From assembly GCA_947175875.1 (NCBI GenBank), contig CAMWON010000004.1, forward strand, positions 1 through 64,000: a stretch of 64,000 bases of DNA, written 5' to 3'. Both the position numbers and the translations under genes were made by a program. Positions 1 to 8,694 of the stretch are shown one piece after another. This DNA is from an uncultured Alphaproteobacteria bacterium (GTDB lineage Bacteria > Pseudomonadota > Alphaproteobacteria > Rs-D84). Under the pieces are notes generated by a model. It did no database searches, was not told where the DNA came from, and was given only the letters and a program-made list of their open reading frames with translations. Position 1 is the first letter of the stretch; every line of letters starts with the position of its first letter.

Positions 1-16
1 CCAAACGGTGGTTTGG
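1..16. repeat. Short inverted repeat upstream of the kinase gene
   Basis: CCAAAC-ggtg-GTTTGG is a perfect 6-bp stem at the window edge. It may be the end of a terminator or operator belonging to sequence outside the window. Confidence 0.3.
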
Positions 17-45
17 ATTAGGCATAAATTCGGAGGCTATGCGTC

Positions 46-960
46 ATGAAAAGTATTGGTGATTTACCGCACGGACGTGAAAGTTACGTCTCTTATTACG
101 GCGAATATGTTTTGAAGCGGCCGCTGCCGACGCTGGGGGCGGAAGCGCGCGAAAAATGGCTGGCGAAACAGCACAAGACAAAAGACGCCATTGATTCCAT
201 ACGCGCGGTTGGGAATCCTATTTATAACGTGCCGGAAATGGCATACATCAATGACGAAGAATATCAGATTCTGGAACGGCGCGCGATGGGCACGCCCCTG
301 ACGGCCAAGGTGTTTAATGCGCTGACCAAGCGTCAAAAAGTTGAAATTGTGAACGGCATCGCCAGCTTTCTGGTGGATATGAATGAGTCCCGCCCGGTAA
401 AGGAATGGACCCAGCACAAGATTGCGGACGAGCTGAAATTTTCCCGCCTGTATAATTTTGTCGGCGGCAAGATGGCGCGCTGGTTTGCGCCGGACGAAAT
501 CTGCTTTATGGAAAAAGTTTGTTATGAAATCGGCGCATTCGAGTATGAAACACGCCCTGTTTGGTCGCACTGTGATTTAAACCCGGGAAATGTGCTGTAT
601 GATGCGAATAACAGCCGCCTGTCGTTTATTGACTTTGCAGAGGCGGATTATCGTTTCATATATCGCGATATATTCTCAACGCTGGCGGTGGAATTGGGAA
701 TCTGTCCCCGCGTGTACGAGGCGTATCATGAAATTCACGATTCCAATTTGTATGATATTCCGGACCCGAACACCGAAAATATGCGCAAGATTATGAAGTT
801 CCGTTTGATGACGGTGCTGTTGCGGCGCTTTATCAAGGCGGCTGACGATTTGCGCGTGAATCCGGCGAATGAAAAAAGCGTTCAGAACAATGAGAATAAG
901 ATAGTCTTTATGCGGGATGTGATGGGGCGAATAAAAGACCTTGAGGTTAATTTGAAATAA
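46..960 (+). CDS. APH/choline-kinase-type phosphotransferase
   Basis: A 304-residue protein of the aminoglycoside/choline kinase fold. The catalytic loop HCDLNPGNVLYD (about residues 180-191) carries the Brenner-type HxDxxxxN motif, followed by FIDFAEA, which supplies the metal-binding Asp. The N-terminal lobe is short, and the substrate cannot be read from sequence; choline, ethanolamine, a sugar or an aminoglycoside are all possible. GGAG about 10 nt upstream supports this ATG. A second, catalytically degenerate member of this fold lies at 28057-28992. The gene ends just before a strong bidirectional terminator shared with the convergent gene. Fold confident, substrate unknown. Confidence 0.8.
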   Translation: MKSIGDLPHGRESYVSYYGEYVLKRPLPTLGAEAREKWLAKQHKTKDAIDSIRAVGNPIYNVPEMAYINDEEYQILERRAMGTPLTAKVFNALTKRQKVEIVNGIASFLVDMNESRPVKEWTQHKIADELKFSRLYNFVGGKMARWFAPDEICFMEKVCYEIGAFEYETRPVWSHCDLNPGNVLYDANNSRLSFIDFAEADYRFIYRDIFSTLAVELGICPRVYEAYHEIHDSNLYDIPDPNTENMRKIMKFRLMTVLLRRFIKAADDLRVNPANEKSVQNNENKIVFMRDVMGRIKDLEVNLK

Positions 961-1000
961 CAAAAACACCGGCGGCATTTATTTGCCGCCGGTGTTTTTG
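961..1000. terminator. Bidirectional intrinsic terminator
   Basis: A CACCGGCGGC / GCCGCCGGTG stem with an A-run before and a T-run after sits between two convergent genes and can serve both strands. Confidence 0.9.
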
Positions 1001-1012
1001 TTGCGCCATACC

Positions 1013-2032
1013 TTAACGGTTGTGAAAATGTCTGTATATTTGCATTCCACGGCGTTTCAGTTCTTGGTATGATGCATATTGTGTGCTAAGCATTTGCGGA
1101 ATTGTCGGGATTGCCTTGCCTTTTATCATTGCGTCCACACCTTTTAGTAATGCGTTGCGTTCTATGGAGAATAATATTTTGCCGCTTGGTGTCAGTTTGG
1201 CGTCGGTAAAGTGGCTGCCTCTTAATCCGATATGGCTGTGTTCGTCATTTATGTCGCGTTTCAGACGGTCTGCAATCATGATATTGCCAAATTCCGATCC
1301 AAAGAAAGCGGGCGCGCATTCGTTTGGTGCAGATTTTATCTGGCTATCCAATTTTGTGTACAGGCCCGCTTGGGTGTCTGATGCGCTGCAGAATGACAGG
1401 GAGGTGAACTGATAGTTCTCCAATGGTGCAAACGGCGCATGGTTTATTACAAGCATATTTTGCAATAGCTTTGGTTTTTGTGACAAAAGTTTTTGCAGGT
1501 TGGTATCCTGCAGCATTTTCTGTTCCAGCATTCTGGCCACATATGCACCGTGGCAATGTGCAAAGATCACCATGTTCCGCAAATTTTTTTCGATTGTTTC
1601 CGGTGGCAGTATTTCGCCGTTCTTAGCGTATAAACGCGGCTGCAGTGCCACTTGATAAATATTGTTGATATATTGCGGCTCAATATTATAAAACGGATAT
1701 AAAGAAAGGTCACTTAGCAGGTAAGCGGCGTTTATATCAGCCAACTGTTTTGGGGTGCGGAATTGGTAGAACAGTGAGAATCTGTCCAGTTTGCTGTCTC
1801 GTTGGCCAAAATCATAACAAGCAGAATATAAATTCAGGTTACTGGTTATTCTATTATTTTTCAGCGTTTCTTTGATGCTGCGAAAGTAGCTGCTGGCAAC
1901 GCTGTCTGAATTTGTATTTTCGCCGCCCAGTATCAAAATGCATGGCTTTGATATGTCCATGGACTGGGTTTCTTTGTAATTGTGCGAGTTGTCTGTTATA
2001 CTTGTTGTTATAAATTTTGTTTCGCTAAGCAT
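1013..2032 (-). CDS. Hypothetical protein with alpha/beta-hydrolase-like FAHCHGAY motif
   Basis: A 339-residue protein I do not recognise as a named family. A hydrophobic beta strand ends in ILILGGENTNSD near residue 33, and VIFAHCHGAYVARML lies around residue 155. The HCHGAY element resembles the nucleophile elbow of lipase-like alpha/beta hydrolases (HSxGxxxA) with Cys in place of Ser, so a hydrolase-like fold is plausible but unproven. There is no clear signal peptide or membrane segment. GAGGGA about 8 nt upstream supports the ATG at 2032; an internal Met at residue 25 is an alternative start. A TTGACA box at 2085-2090 (complement) suggests its own promoter. The gene is convergent with the kinase gene. 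Confidence 0.6.
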   Translation of the reverse strand: MLSETKFITTSITDNSHNYKETQSMDISKPCILILGGENTNSDSVASSYFRSIKETLKNNRITSNLNLYSACYDFGQRDSKLDRFSLFYQFRTPKQLADINAAYLLSDLSLYPFYNIEPQYINNIYQVALQPRLYAKNGEILPPETIEKNLRNMVIFAHCHGAYVARMLEQKMLQDTNLQKLLSQKPKLLQNMLVINHAPFAPLENYQFTSLSFCSASDTQAGLYTKLDSQIKSAPNECAPAFFGSEFGNIMIADRLKRDINDEHSHIGLRGSHFTDAKLTPSGKILFSIERNALLKGVDAMIKGKAIPTIPQMLSTQYASYQELKRRGMQIYRHFHNR

Positions 2033-2062
2033 TATAATTCCCTCTTGTCCTAATCCATATTA

Positions 2063-2090
2063 TATATAGTTCAAAAAAAGTTTTTGTCAA
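2063..2090 (-). promoter_or_regulatory. Sigma70-like promoter for the 2032 gene
   Basis: On the minus strand TTGACA (2090-2085) is followed after 16 nt by TATATA (2068-2063), with TATAAT overlapping at 2063-2058. It lies 31 nt upstream of the start codon. Confidence 0.5.
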
Positions 2091-2192
2091 TATATTTTTG
2101 TGAAAATCGTACTTGCGGTATCTGGCGTTTTGTTTTACTCTGTGGGGGAATATTATTTTGTATGTATGCATGATACAAAGGAAGGGGATATT

Positions 2193-3659
2193 ATGCTTAA
2201 AAAGTTGCTGGTTTTGTTGATTATGGCTGTGCCTGTGGCCGGAATTTGCGCCCCTGGCGGAAACAAGAAAAAGGAAGAGCCGGTTGTTCATTTAACGGAC
2301 GAGCAGATTTATGAAGAGCTGAAAAAGCTGGCTCTGGTGTTTGAGGTGGCGCGCGACAATTTTGTAGAGGAAGCGGACGAGAAAAAAATGCTGGAAGGGG
2401 CCATGAACGGCATGCTGGGGGCGCTGGACCCGCATTCGTCTTATCTGTCGGCCGATGATTTCAAGGACTTTAACGACAAATCGCACGGTGAATTCGGGGG
2501 GCTGGGGATTCAGATTACCAGTGACCGCGGCGCGGTGCGCGTAATTGCGCCCATTGACGATACGCCGGCGGAAAAGGCGGGCATAAAGGCCGGCGATTAT
2601 ATCACGCACATCGACGACGAACAGGTGTTTGATTTAACCCTGAACCAGGCGGTCCAGAAAATGAAGGGGCGCCCGGGAACCAAGGTAAAGCTGACCGTCA
2701 TATCCGATGGGGAAGAGCCGCGTACAATAACATTGAAACGTGCGATTATCAAAGTCAAATCAGTTAAGTATGAGGAGAAAAAACTGGCGGATGATGATTC
2801 GGAAAATCCTGATAAAATCGGCTATATCCGCATATCCGACTTTGGCGCGACAACCACGCGCGAGTTAAAAGAGGCGATTGATGCCTTGGAAAAGAAAGAT
2901 GTAATCGGGTATGTTTTGGACGTTCGCAATAATCCGGGCGGATATTTGACGGCGGCTATTGATGTGTCGGACGCGTTTTTGGACGGGGGCGAGATTGTGT
3001 CCACACGTGGCAAGGGCAAAACAGATATAGAGCGCAGCTTTGCCAAGCCGGGCGACCGTACGAACGGCAAGCCGATTGTTGTTTTGATAAACCATGGCTC
3101 GGCGTCCGCGTCTGAGATTGTGGCGGGGGCATTACAGGATAATGGTCGTGCGCTGGTTATGGGATCGCAGTCTTTTGGCAAGGGCAGTGTTCAGCAGCAA
3201 AAGCCGCTTGGGGACGGTACGGCGATACATATTACTATTGCGCGCTATTATACTCCATCGGGTCGTTCTATTCAGAACGAGGGGATAACCCCTGATATAG
3301 AAGTGCTGCATAGCAAGGTTGAAGTTCTGGAAAAGAAAGAAAGCATGTATTCCGAGGCTTCGTTTAAAAATTCTTTGAAAAATGAAGAGGCGAAAAAGAA
3401 AGCCGATAAAAAGTCGTCCGACAAGGATACGGGCAAGTCTGATGAAAAAGAATTGACGGACGAGGAGAAAGATGCGCTGGATTACCAGTTGCAGCGTGGA
3501 ATGGACATGGTTCGCGCCATGGCGAAAATGAAATCGCGCGCGGCCGCAATGCCTGTGACGCCGGGCGCGGATGAAGACGGTGCGGGTGCGGAAAGCAAAT
3601 CCAGCCCGGAGGACGATATTCGTGCGGAAAACACGGATGCGGCGCCAAAGAAAAAATAA
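2193..3659 (+). CDS. ctpA: C-terminal processing peptidase, S41 family
   Basis: A 488-residue periplasmic serine protease that cleaves proteins at their C terminus. A signal peptide spans residues 1-20 (hydrophobic LLVLLIMAVPVAG, cleavage after CA). A helical region with ALDPHSSYLSADDF leads to a PDZ domain (about residues 90-170, GLGIQI...GDYITHIDDE) and a peptidase core with the Ser in GSASASEIVAGAL and the Lys in FGKGSVQQQ, the S41 Ser/Lys dyad. The last 90 residues are a Lys/Asp/Glu-rich low-complexity tail, longer than usual. The start was placed at 2193 because GAAGGGG precedes it and the signal peptide begins there; upstream in-frame sequence is not signal-like. Confidence 0.92.
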   Translation: MLKKLLVLLIMAVPVAGICAPGGNKKKEEPVVHLTDEQIYEELKKLALVFEVARDNFVEEADEKKMLEGAMNGMLGALDPHSSYLSADDFKDFNDKSHGEFGGLGIQITSDRGAVRVIAPIDDTPAEKAGIKAGDYITHIDDEQVFDLTLNQAVQKMKGRPGTKVKLTVISDGEEPRTITLKRAIIKVKSVKYEEKKLADDDSENPDKIGYIRISDFGATTTRELKEAIDALEKKDVIGYVLDVRNNPGGYLTAAIDVSDAFLDGGEIVSTRGKGKTDIERSFAKPGDRTNGKPIVVLINHGSASASEIVAGALQDNGRALVMGSQSFGKGSVQQQKPLGDGTAIHITIARYYTPSGRSIQNEGITPDIEVLHSKVEVLEKKESMYSEASFKNSLKNEEAKKKADKKSSDKDTGKSDEKELTDEEKDALDYQLQRGMDMVRAMAKMKSRAAAMPVTPGADEDGAGAESKSSPEDDIRAENTDAAPKKK

Positions 3660-3686
3660 AAAAACGGGGACTTTCCCCGTTTTTTT
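3658..3686. terminator. Intrinsic terminator between ctpA and the convergent gene
   Basis: AACGGGGA-ctt-TCCCCGTT stem with A/T runs on either side, usable from both strands. Confidence 0.9.
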
Positions 3687-4218
3687 ATCGCGTTTTAATT
3701 TCGCCGTTATTTAGAAAGATAAAATCGCACAATTGTTTTGCCAGTGCGTCATTCGGCGAAATAATGACCTTGCGCGGCAAAGTTTCATATTTTTTTGTTT
3801 CCGGGTTGTATGTCTGCGGATAATAAAAATGATATGCCGTTTCATAGAGATTGCGAAATCCCGGTGTTGCCGTTTCGCGTAAAAAGCGCCCGACCCAGCT
3901 GTTCAGGCATACCGGTTCCAAAACGTTTGTTTCCAGTACGATGCCATGTTTTACGGCCCAGTTCATTAAAATAAAGAAACGCTCGGACTGTTTGGGATAC
4001 GGTTTTTCATCCGGGCATGCCAGATTTATGCGAATTATGGGCATATGTGCGGCATTGCCGTTCGCGCGCAGTGCGGCGGCTATTCTTATTTTCTGGGAAA
4101 TCATTGCTTCTATCGCGTTATAAAAACGATATCTGTTCGTATAATTTATCGTGTCCATGACGTCGATATTGTCATGCAGAACATCGTTTTTGTTTGTTTT
4201 GTCCAATGGGCGCTTCAT
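3685..4218 (-). CDS. Hypothetical protein, 177 aa
   Basis: A soluble 177-residue protein without signal peptide or membrane helix; I do not recognise the family. Aromatic-rich stretches such as LYETAYHFYYPQTYNPETKKYETLPRK are preceded by a helical basic N-terminal half. The ORF is intact, sits between two terminator/promoter regions, and is convergent with ctpA. Its 5' untranslated region carries a 12-nt match (TATATTGAATAA, about 4231-4242) to the near-invariant loop of the leader RNAs in this window, just upstream of the AAAGG that may be its ribosome-binding site. Confidence 0.6.
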   Translation of the reverse strand: MKRPLDKTNKNDVLHDNIDVMDTINYTNRYRFYNAIEAMISQKIRIAAALRANGNAAHMPIIRINLACPDEKPYPKQSERFFILMNWAVKHGIVLETNVLEPVCLNSWVGRFLRETATPGFRNLYETAYHFYYPQTYNPETKKYETLPRKVIISPNDALAKQLCDFIFLNNGEIKTR

Positions 4219-4246
4219 AATTTTTGCCTTTATTCAATATAAATAC

Positions 4247-4275
4247 ATTGTGCTACAAAAAAATACGTTTGTCAA
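4247..4275 (-). promoter_or_regulatory. Promoter for the 4218 gene
   Basis: Minus-strand TTGACA (4275-4270), a 17-nt spacer and CACAAT (4252-4247) give a plausible sigma70-type promoter about 30 nt before the start codon. Confidence 0.45.
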
Positions 4276-4296
4276 TATATGGGTGCTAACAATTTC

Positions 4297-4325
4297 TTGC
4301 CTTAGGGGTAATTTGGGGGTATCAT
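4297..4325 (+). promoter_or_regulatory. Promoter for nifJ
   Basis: TTGCCT at 4297-4302, a 17-nt spacer and TATCAT at 4320-4325, followed by an AAGGA ribosome-binding site before the ATG at 4361. Confidence 0.5.
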
Positions 4326-4360
4326 TTGGGCAGCTATAAATTAAACGGTAAGGAAGAAAT

Positions 4361-7300
4361 ATGTCAAAACTGATAGCAGACGGAAACTGGGCGGCGGCCG
4401 ACGTCGCGTACAGATGCGTTGATTTTGCGGCGATTTATCCCATTACCCCCAGCAGCACAATGGGCGAGCTGGCAGATGAATGGTCGTTTCAGCACAAGAA
4501 AAATATCTGGGGGGCGGTTCCGCAGATAATAGAGATGCAGTCCGAGGCCGGCGCCGCCGGCGCAATGCATGGTGCGTTGCAGATGGGCTCTTTGGCGACA
4601 ACGTTCACCGCGTCCCAGGGATTGCTGCTGATGATTCCGAACATGTATAAAATCGCGGGCGAGCAGACGCCGTTCGTCATGCATGTTGCGGCGCGCGCTC
4701 TGGCGACACATGCACTGTCAATCTTTGGCGACCACAGCGACGTTATGGCGGTTCGTCAGACGGGTTTTGCGCTGTTGTCCAGCCATAATGTCCAACAGGC
4801 GTCCGATATGGCGGCAATCGCGCATGCGGCGACATTGCGCAGTCGTGTGCCGTTCCTGCATTTCTTTGACGGTTTCCGCACCAGTCACGAAGAATCGCGT
4901 TTAATACGCGTCCCGGACGAGGTGCTGCATGAAATGATTCCGGACGCGCTCGTTCTGGAAAACCGTGCGCGCGGAATGACGCCGGATGCCCCGACAATCC
5001 GCGGTACCGCGCAAAACCCCGATGTTTATTTCCAGGGGCGCGAGGCGGCAAATCCCCTCTATGACAAGACGCCGGAAATAGTTCAGGCACAAATGGACAA
5101 ATTTGCGGAATTAACCGGCCGCCAGTATCATTTGGTGGACTATGTCGGCGATAAAAACGCGGAAAATGTCATTGTCGCCATGGGCAGTGCGTGCGAAACC
5201 ATCGAAGAAACGTTGGCGCACCTGCCGGCGGGATTGGGGCTGGTAAAGATTCATTTGTATCGTCCGTTCCCGCGCGACGCGTTTCTGGCGGCATTGCCAA
5301 AGACGGTAAAGCGTATTGCGGTGCTGGACCGGACCAAGGAACCGGGCGCCCTGGGCGAACCGCTGTATCAGGATGTAAAGACCGTTGTCGGCGATACGGC
5401 GGCGGTATTTGGCGGCCGCTATGGTCTGGGCAGTAAAGAGTTCAAACCGCGCGATGTCAAGGCGGTGTATGAAAATTTAATGCGCGGAACGCTACAGCAT
5501 AACTTTACTGTCGGCATTGACGATGATTTGACGGGATTATCGCTGAAGACGGACCCGGCGTTTGCGGTCGAAGACCCGAATTTCAAAACGGCCATTTTGT
5601 ACGGTATCGGTTCCGACGGAACGGTTGGCGCGGTTAAAAACATTGTTAAAATCGTCGGGGAAAATTCCGACCTGTATCCGCAGTCTTATGCGGTGTATGA
5701 CTCTAAAAAATCTGGTGGATTAACCGCGTCGCATATCCGTTTTTCAGACGCGCCCATTCAAAGCCAGTATTTGATAGAGGTTGCGGATTTCATCAGTGTT
5801 TCAAACTTTATGATTGCCCAGCGTTTTGACGTGTTCCGTGGTCTGCGGGCGGGCGGAACCGTGATGATAAACACATCCATGGCGCCGGACGTTGCGTTTG
5901 CAAACCTGCCGCGCGACGCACAGGAGCATTTGATAAGAATGCGCGCAAAGGTATATTTCCTGGACGCGAATGCGGCGGCGCGCGAACTGGGCCTGGGGAA
6001 CCGTATCAATACGTTTATCATGCTGAATTTCTTTAATTTGACGCATGTAATAGACCCTGCGGTTGCCGCAAAATCGGCCAAGGTCGCGATTGAAAAAACA
6101 TATAAGAAAAAAGGCATGGACGTCGTAGAGGCCAACTGGGCCGCGGTTGACAGGGCGTCAGAATTCTTGCACGAGTACACCTTGCCGTCGTCGGTTTCGA
6201 ATTTTGCACCCGATTTTGTGCCCGCCATGACGGCGGCCGCCCCGGCCGAGATTGCCGGGACCCTGGGCGAGATTGCGGCCCAGCGTGGCGACGCCATCCC
6301 CGTGTCGCGGTTCCGGGTTGATGGTACCTTTGGCGGTGGCCAGTATCCGGTCGGCACCGCGAAATATGAAAAGCGCGCGATATCGGAAATGGTTGCGACA
6401 TGCGATTTGGACAAGTGTATCCAGTGTGGCAAGTGCGCGATGCTGTGTCCGCATGCGGCAATTCGCATCAAGGCCATGACCGCGGCCGAGGCGGAACAGG
6501 CCCGCGCCGAAGGGATAATTGTTGTTCCGATGAAGACACCGGAACTGGGGCCGGATATGTACTTTACATTGAATATATCGGCGGCGGATTGCACGGGCTG
6601 CAACATCTGCGTGAACAATTGTCCGGTCAAGGCGCTGGCGTTAAAGTCGGCGCGCGAGGTTGGCGCGGTCAATCAGGCGCGTTTTGACGCGGCCGAAAAA
6701 TTCCCGGATATTCCGCGCGAAAAATTAAATCTGAATATTCCAAAACATGTGGAATTATTGCCGCATTATTTTGAATTCCCGGGCGCATGCGCGGGATGTG
6801 GTGAAACGCCGTATGTGCGCATGCTGGCCAGTCTGTTCGGCGACCGCATGGTTGTTGCAAATGCGACGGGCTGCTCGTCCATTTATGGGGCGAATCTGCC
6901 GACAACGCCGTGGACAACGGACGCGAACGGCCGAGGGCCGGCATGGTCGAACTCGCTGTTCGAAGACAATGCGGAATACGGTCTGGGCATGCGGTTGGCG
7001 CTGAATCAAAAACGCTATACTTTGAAGTCCTTGTTGTTTGAGCTGGGCTTTGAAAACGTAGAGGAAATGTTTGATGCCAATGGCGAAAACGCCCGCAAGA
7101 TAGAGGCCGATGTTCGCGAAAAACTGGCCAAAATTGACGGCCCCCGCGCACGCATGGCGGAAAGTCTGATTGGCGAGATTGTGGACAAATCCGTATGGAT
7201 TATCGGTGGCGACGGATGGGCGTACGATATCGGATACGGCGGATTGGATCATATCCTGCACAGTGGCGAGAACGTTAACATTCTGGTTCTGGACACCGAG

Positions 7301-7867
7301 GGGTATTCGAACACCGGGGGCCAGCAGTCTAAATCCACGCCGTTTGGCGCCAGTATGAAATTTGCCATCGGCGGAAAAGAGCATGCCAAGAAAGACCTGG
7401 GCATGATTGCGATGATGTCGGGCGCATATGTTGCGCAAATCGCCATGGGTGCAAATCAGGCCCAGGCGGTCCGCGCCCTGCGCGAGGCGGAAAGCTATCC
7501 TGGCCCGTCAATCATTCTGGCGTATGCGCCGTGTATCGCGCACGGATACGCGCTGCAGAACGGCCCGCAGCACCAGTCGGACATGGTAAACACCGGCGCA
7601 TGGCCGCTGTATCGCTTTGACCCGCGCCGCATAGAGCAGGGCGAGAATCCGTTAATGATGGATTCGCCGGCGGCGACGACGGTGGCGCTGGAGGATTTCC
7701 TGAAAACGGAATCGCGTTTCAAGGCGGCCAGTGCAAACAACCCGCATTTTGACGCGCTGGTTGAAATGGCAAAGGCAAACAATCAGTACAAGACTGAGCT
7801 GAAAAAATACATTGCCCAGTTTGCGATGCATGACATGCCGGCCAAGAAAGAAAACGGCCAGGGTTAA
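4361..7867 (+). CDS. nifJ: Pyruvate:ferredoxin (flavodoxin) oxidoreductase
   Basis: A 1168-residue single-chain enzyme that converts pyruvate and CoA to acetyl-CoA and CO2 while reducing ferredoxin or flavodoxin. Domains are in the family order: an N-terminal pyruvate-binding domain (YPITPSSTMGELADEW), a gamma-like region, a two-cluster ferredoxin domain (CIQCGKCAMLCP near residue 690 and CTGCNICVNNCP near 748), and a C-terminal thiamine diphosphate domain with the extra-cluster cysteines (CAGCGE, TGCSSIYGANLP) and GGDGWAYDIGYGG. Length matches the family norm. It implies anaerobic pyruvate oxidation. AAGGA supports the start. It is monocistronic, followed by an intrinsic terminator. Confidence 0.97.
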   Translation: MSKLIADGNWAAADVAYRCVDFAAIYPITPSSTMGELADEWSFQHKKNIWGAVPQIIEMQSEAGAAGAMHGALQMGSLATTFTASQGLLLMIPNMYKIAGEQTPFVMHVAARALATHALSIFGDHSDVMAVRQTGFALLSSHNVQQASDMAAIAHAATLRSRVPFLHFFDGFRTSHEESRLIRVPDEVLHEMIPDALVLENRARGMTPDAPTIRGTAQNPDVYFQGREAANPLYDKTPEIVQAQMDKFAELTGRQYHLVDYVGDKNAENVIVAMGSACETIEETLAHLPAGLGLVKIHLYRPFPRDAFLAALPKTVKRIAVLDRTKEPGALGEPLYQDVKTVVGDTAAVFGGRYGLGSKEFKPRDVKAVYENLMRGTLQHNFTVGIDDDLTGLSLKTDPAFAVEDPNFKTAILYGIGSDGTVGAVKNIVKIVGENSDLYPQSYAVYDSKKSGGLTASHIRFSDAPIQSQYLIEVADFISVSNFMIAQRFDVFRGLRAGGTVMINTSMAPDVAFANLPRDAQEHLIRMRAKVYFLDANAAARELGLGNRINTFIMLNFFNLTHVIDPAVAAKSAKVAIEKTYKKKGMDVVEANWAAVDRASEFLHEYTLPSSVSNFAPDFVPAMTAAAPAEIAGTLGEIAAQRGDAIPVSRFRVDGTFGGGQYPVGTAKYEKRAISEMVATCDLDKCIQCGKCAMLCPHAAIRIKAMTAAEAEQARAEGIIVVPMKTPELGPDMYFTLNISAADCTGCNICVNNCPVKALALKSAREVGAVNQARFDAAEKFPDIPREKLNLNIPKHVELLPHYFEFPGACAGCGETPYVRMLASLFGDRMVVANATGCSSIYGANLPTTPWTTDANGRGPAWSNSLFEDNAEYGLGMRLALNQKRYTLKSLLFELGFENVEEMFDANGENARKIEADVREKLAKIDGPRARMAESLIGEIVDKSVWIIGGDGWAYDIGYGGLDHILHSGENVNILVLDTEGYSNTGGQQSKSTPFGASMKFAIGGKEHAKKDLGMIAMMSGAYVAQIAMGANQAQAVRALREAESYPGPSIILAYAPCIAHGYALQNGPQHQSDMVNTGAWPLYRFDPRRIEQGENPLMMDSPAATTVALEDFLKTESRFKAASANNPHFDALVEMAKANNQYKTELKKYIAQFAMHDMPAKKENGQG

Positions 7868-7875
7868 CCGCACCT

Positions 7876-7902
7876 AAAAAATCCCCCAATTGGGGGATTT
7901 TT
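7876..7902. terminator. Intrinsic terminator after nifJ
   Basis: AAATCCCCC-aatt-GGGGGATTT hairpin with flanking A and T runs, also usable by the convergent small gene whose stop overlaps it. Confidence 0.9.
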
Positions 7903-8383
7903 ATTTTGTGTAATAACAATTGCCGGTGTATGTCCCGGAACCGCTTCCGTCACTGAATGATGTCCCGCTGGGGATATAGCATGCTGTTATGGATGTGGCG
8001 CCTGCATCGGCTGTTGTTCCATATACTCCGCCAGATGCTGGACAGCGTGTGCAACCGGACGTTCCGTTGGTGCTGGTACCATAATAGCCGACGGCGCATC
8101 GGTATGCTGTAATGCTGGTATCGCATTTATTATCATTTGAGGTGCATTGTGTATATGACTGATATCCGGCGGTGCCGGTGTTTCTCCATCCGCATGGATA
8201 ATATATACATGGGTCTGGCCGTGATGTGCCGCCGCCAATACTGCCGTCGCAACATAACGTGGTACAGCAAGGCGATATTGTGCCATCCGGACATGTTAGA
8301 CAGGGATTCGTTACCGGAATAGATAGGGCGGGTGTAATCCTTAGGACAATAAATATGGATGGAATTAATATTTGTATTTTCAT
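7901..8383 (-). CDS. Exported Cys-rich protein with C-terminal GYYGTS/CYY module
   Basis: A 160-residue protein with a signal peptide (residues 1-21, ending ALS) and about 20 cysteines in the mature part. The last 65 residues form a module shared with the proteins at 34628, 40159 and 52525: CAVGYYGTSTNGTSGCTRCP, then ITACYIPSGTSFSD, then GTYTGNCYYT at the C terminus. I do not know the function; extracellular or surface location is inferred from the signal peptide and the disulfide-type cysteine pattern. AGGAG 9 nt upstream defines the start. It is the only gene behind the structured leader at 8384-8623. Confidence 0.75.
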   Translation of the reverse strand: MKIQILIPSIFIVLRITPALSIPVTNPCLTCPDGTISPCCTTLCCDGSIGGGTSRPDPCIYYPCGWRNTGTAGYQSYTQCTSNDNKCDTSITAYRCAVGYYGTSTNGTSGCTRCPASGGVYGTTADAGATSITACYIPSGTSFSDGSGSGTYTGNCYYTK

Positions 8384-8623
8384 TCGTGTTTTCTCCTGTT
8401 TTTTCGAAATGAAAAACCACCGGTTATGGTGGTCAGGAGGTTAACGACAATTGACAGAATTGTGCCGCTTATTCAATATATTCACGAGCCCTCCTGACCC
8501 GTATGGATCCAGGAGTTGTTTTTCGTCAGAATATTAAAAACCGGCGCAAATGCGCGCCTTAAGTTTCTATTCCGACGCTGTCATAGAGGTCGTTACACCC
8601 CATCGGCGAAACACTCGCCGACA
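8384..8623 (-). promoter_or_regulatory. Structured leader RNA, copy 1 (before Cys-rich gene)
   Basis: Read on the minus strand. Hairpin P1 is TCGGCGA-GTGT-TTCGCCGA; P2 is GGGGT/ACCTC; P3 is a long stem (CGTC...GACG, GAATA/TATTC, then GGCGC/GCGCC). The switch strand CAGGAGG can pair with upstream CTCCTG or downstream CCTCCTG. The near-invariant loop GAATATATTGAATAA lies at 8483-8469. P6 is ACAATT/AATTGT. A terminator-like ACCACC/GGTGGT hairpin plus TTTTT (8434-8409) precedes the Shine-Dalgarno CAGGAG, which is itself complementary to the downstream switch strand. The promoter is at 8630-8658. Confidence 0.8.
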
Positions 8624-8629
8624 TAAGAT

Positions 8630-8658
8630 ATTATATCGTTGTAATCGCGGGATTGCAA
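8630..8658 (-). promoter_or_regulatory. Promoter of leader copy 1
   Basis: Minus-strand TTGCAA (8658-8653), 17-nt spacer, TATAAT (8635-8630). The predicted transcript starts at the foot of hairpin P1. Confidence 0.75.
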
Positions 8659-8662
8659 TATT

Positions 8663-8694
8663 AAAAACGGCCCTGAGACGGGGCCGTTTTTTTT
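8663..8694. terminator. Intrinsic terminator after the autotransporter gene
   Basis: ACGGCCC-tgaga-CGGGGCCGT stem with T/A runs lies directly downstream of the minus-strand autotransporter stop codon. Confidence 0.85.

Noticed and set aside
5758..6672. 304-aa minus-strand ORF inside nifJ
   Set aside because: Antisense shadow of a well supported enzyme with all motifs in the plus frame.
8384..8640. CRISPR or integron (attC-like) interpretation of the repeated leader segments
   Set aside because: Copies are dispersed singly (one tandem pair), each with a promoter and directly before a start codon; there are no spacers, no integrase, and no array.
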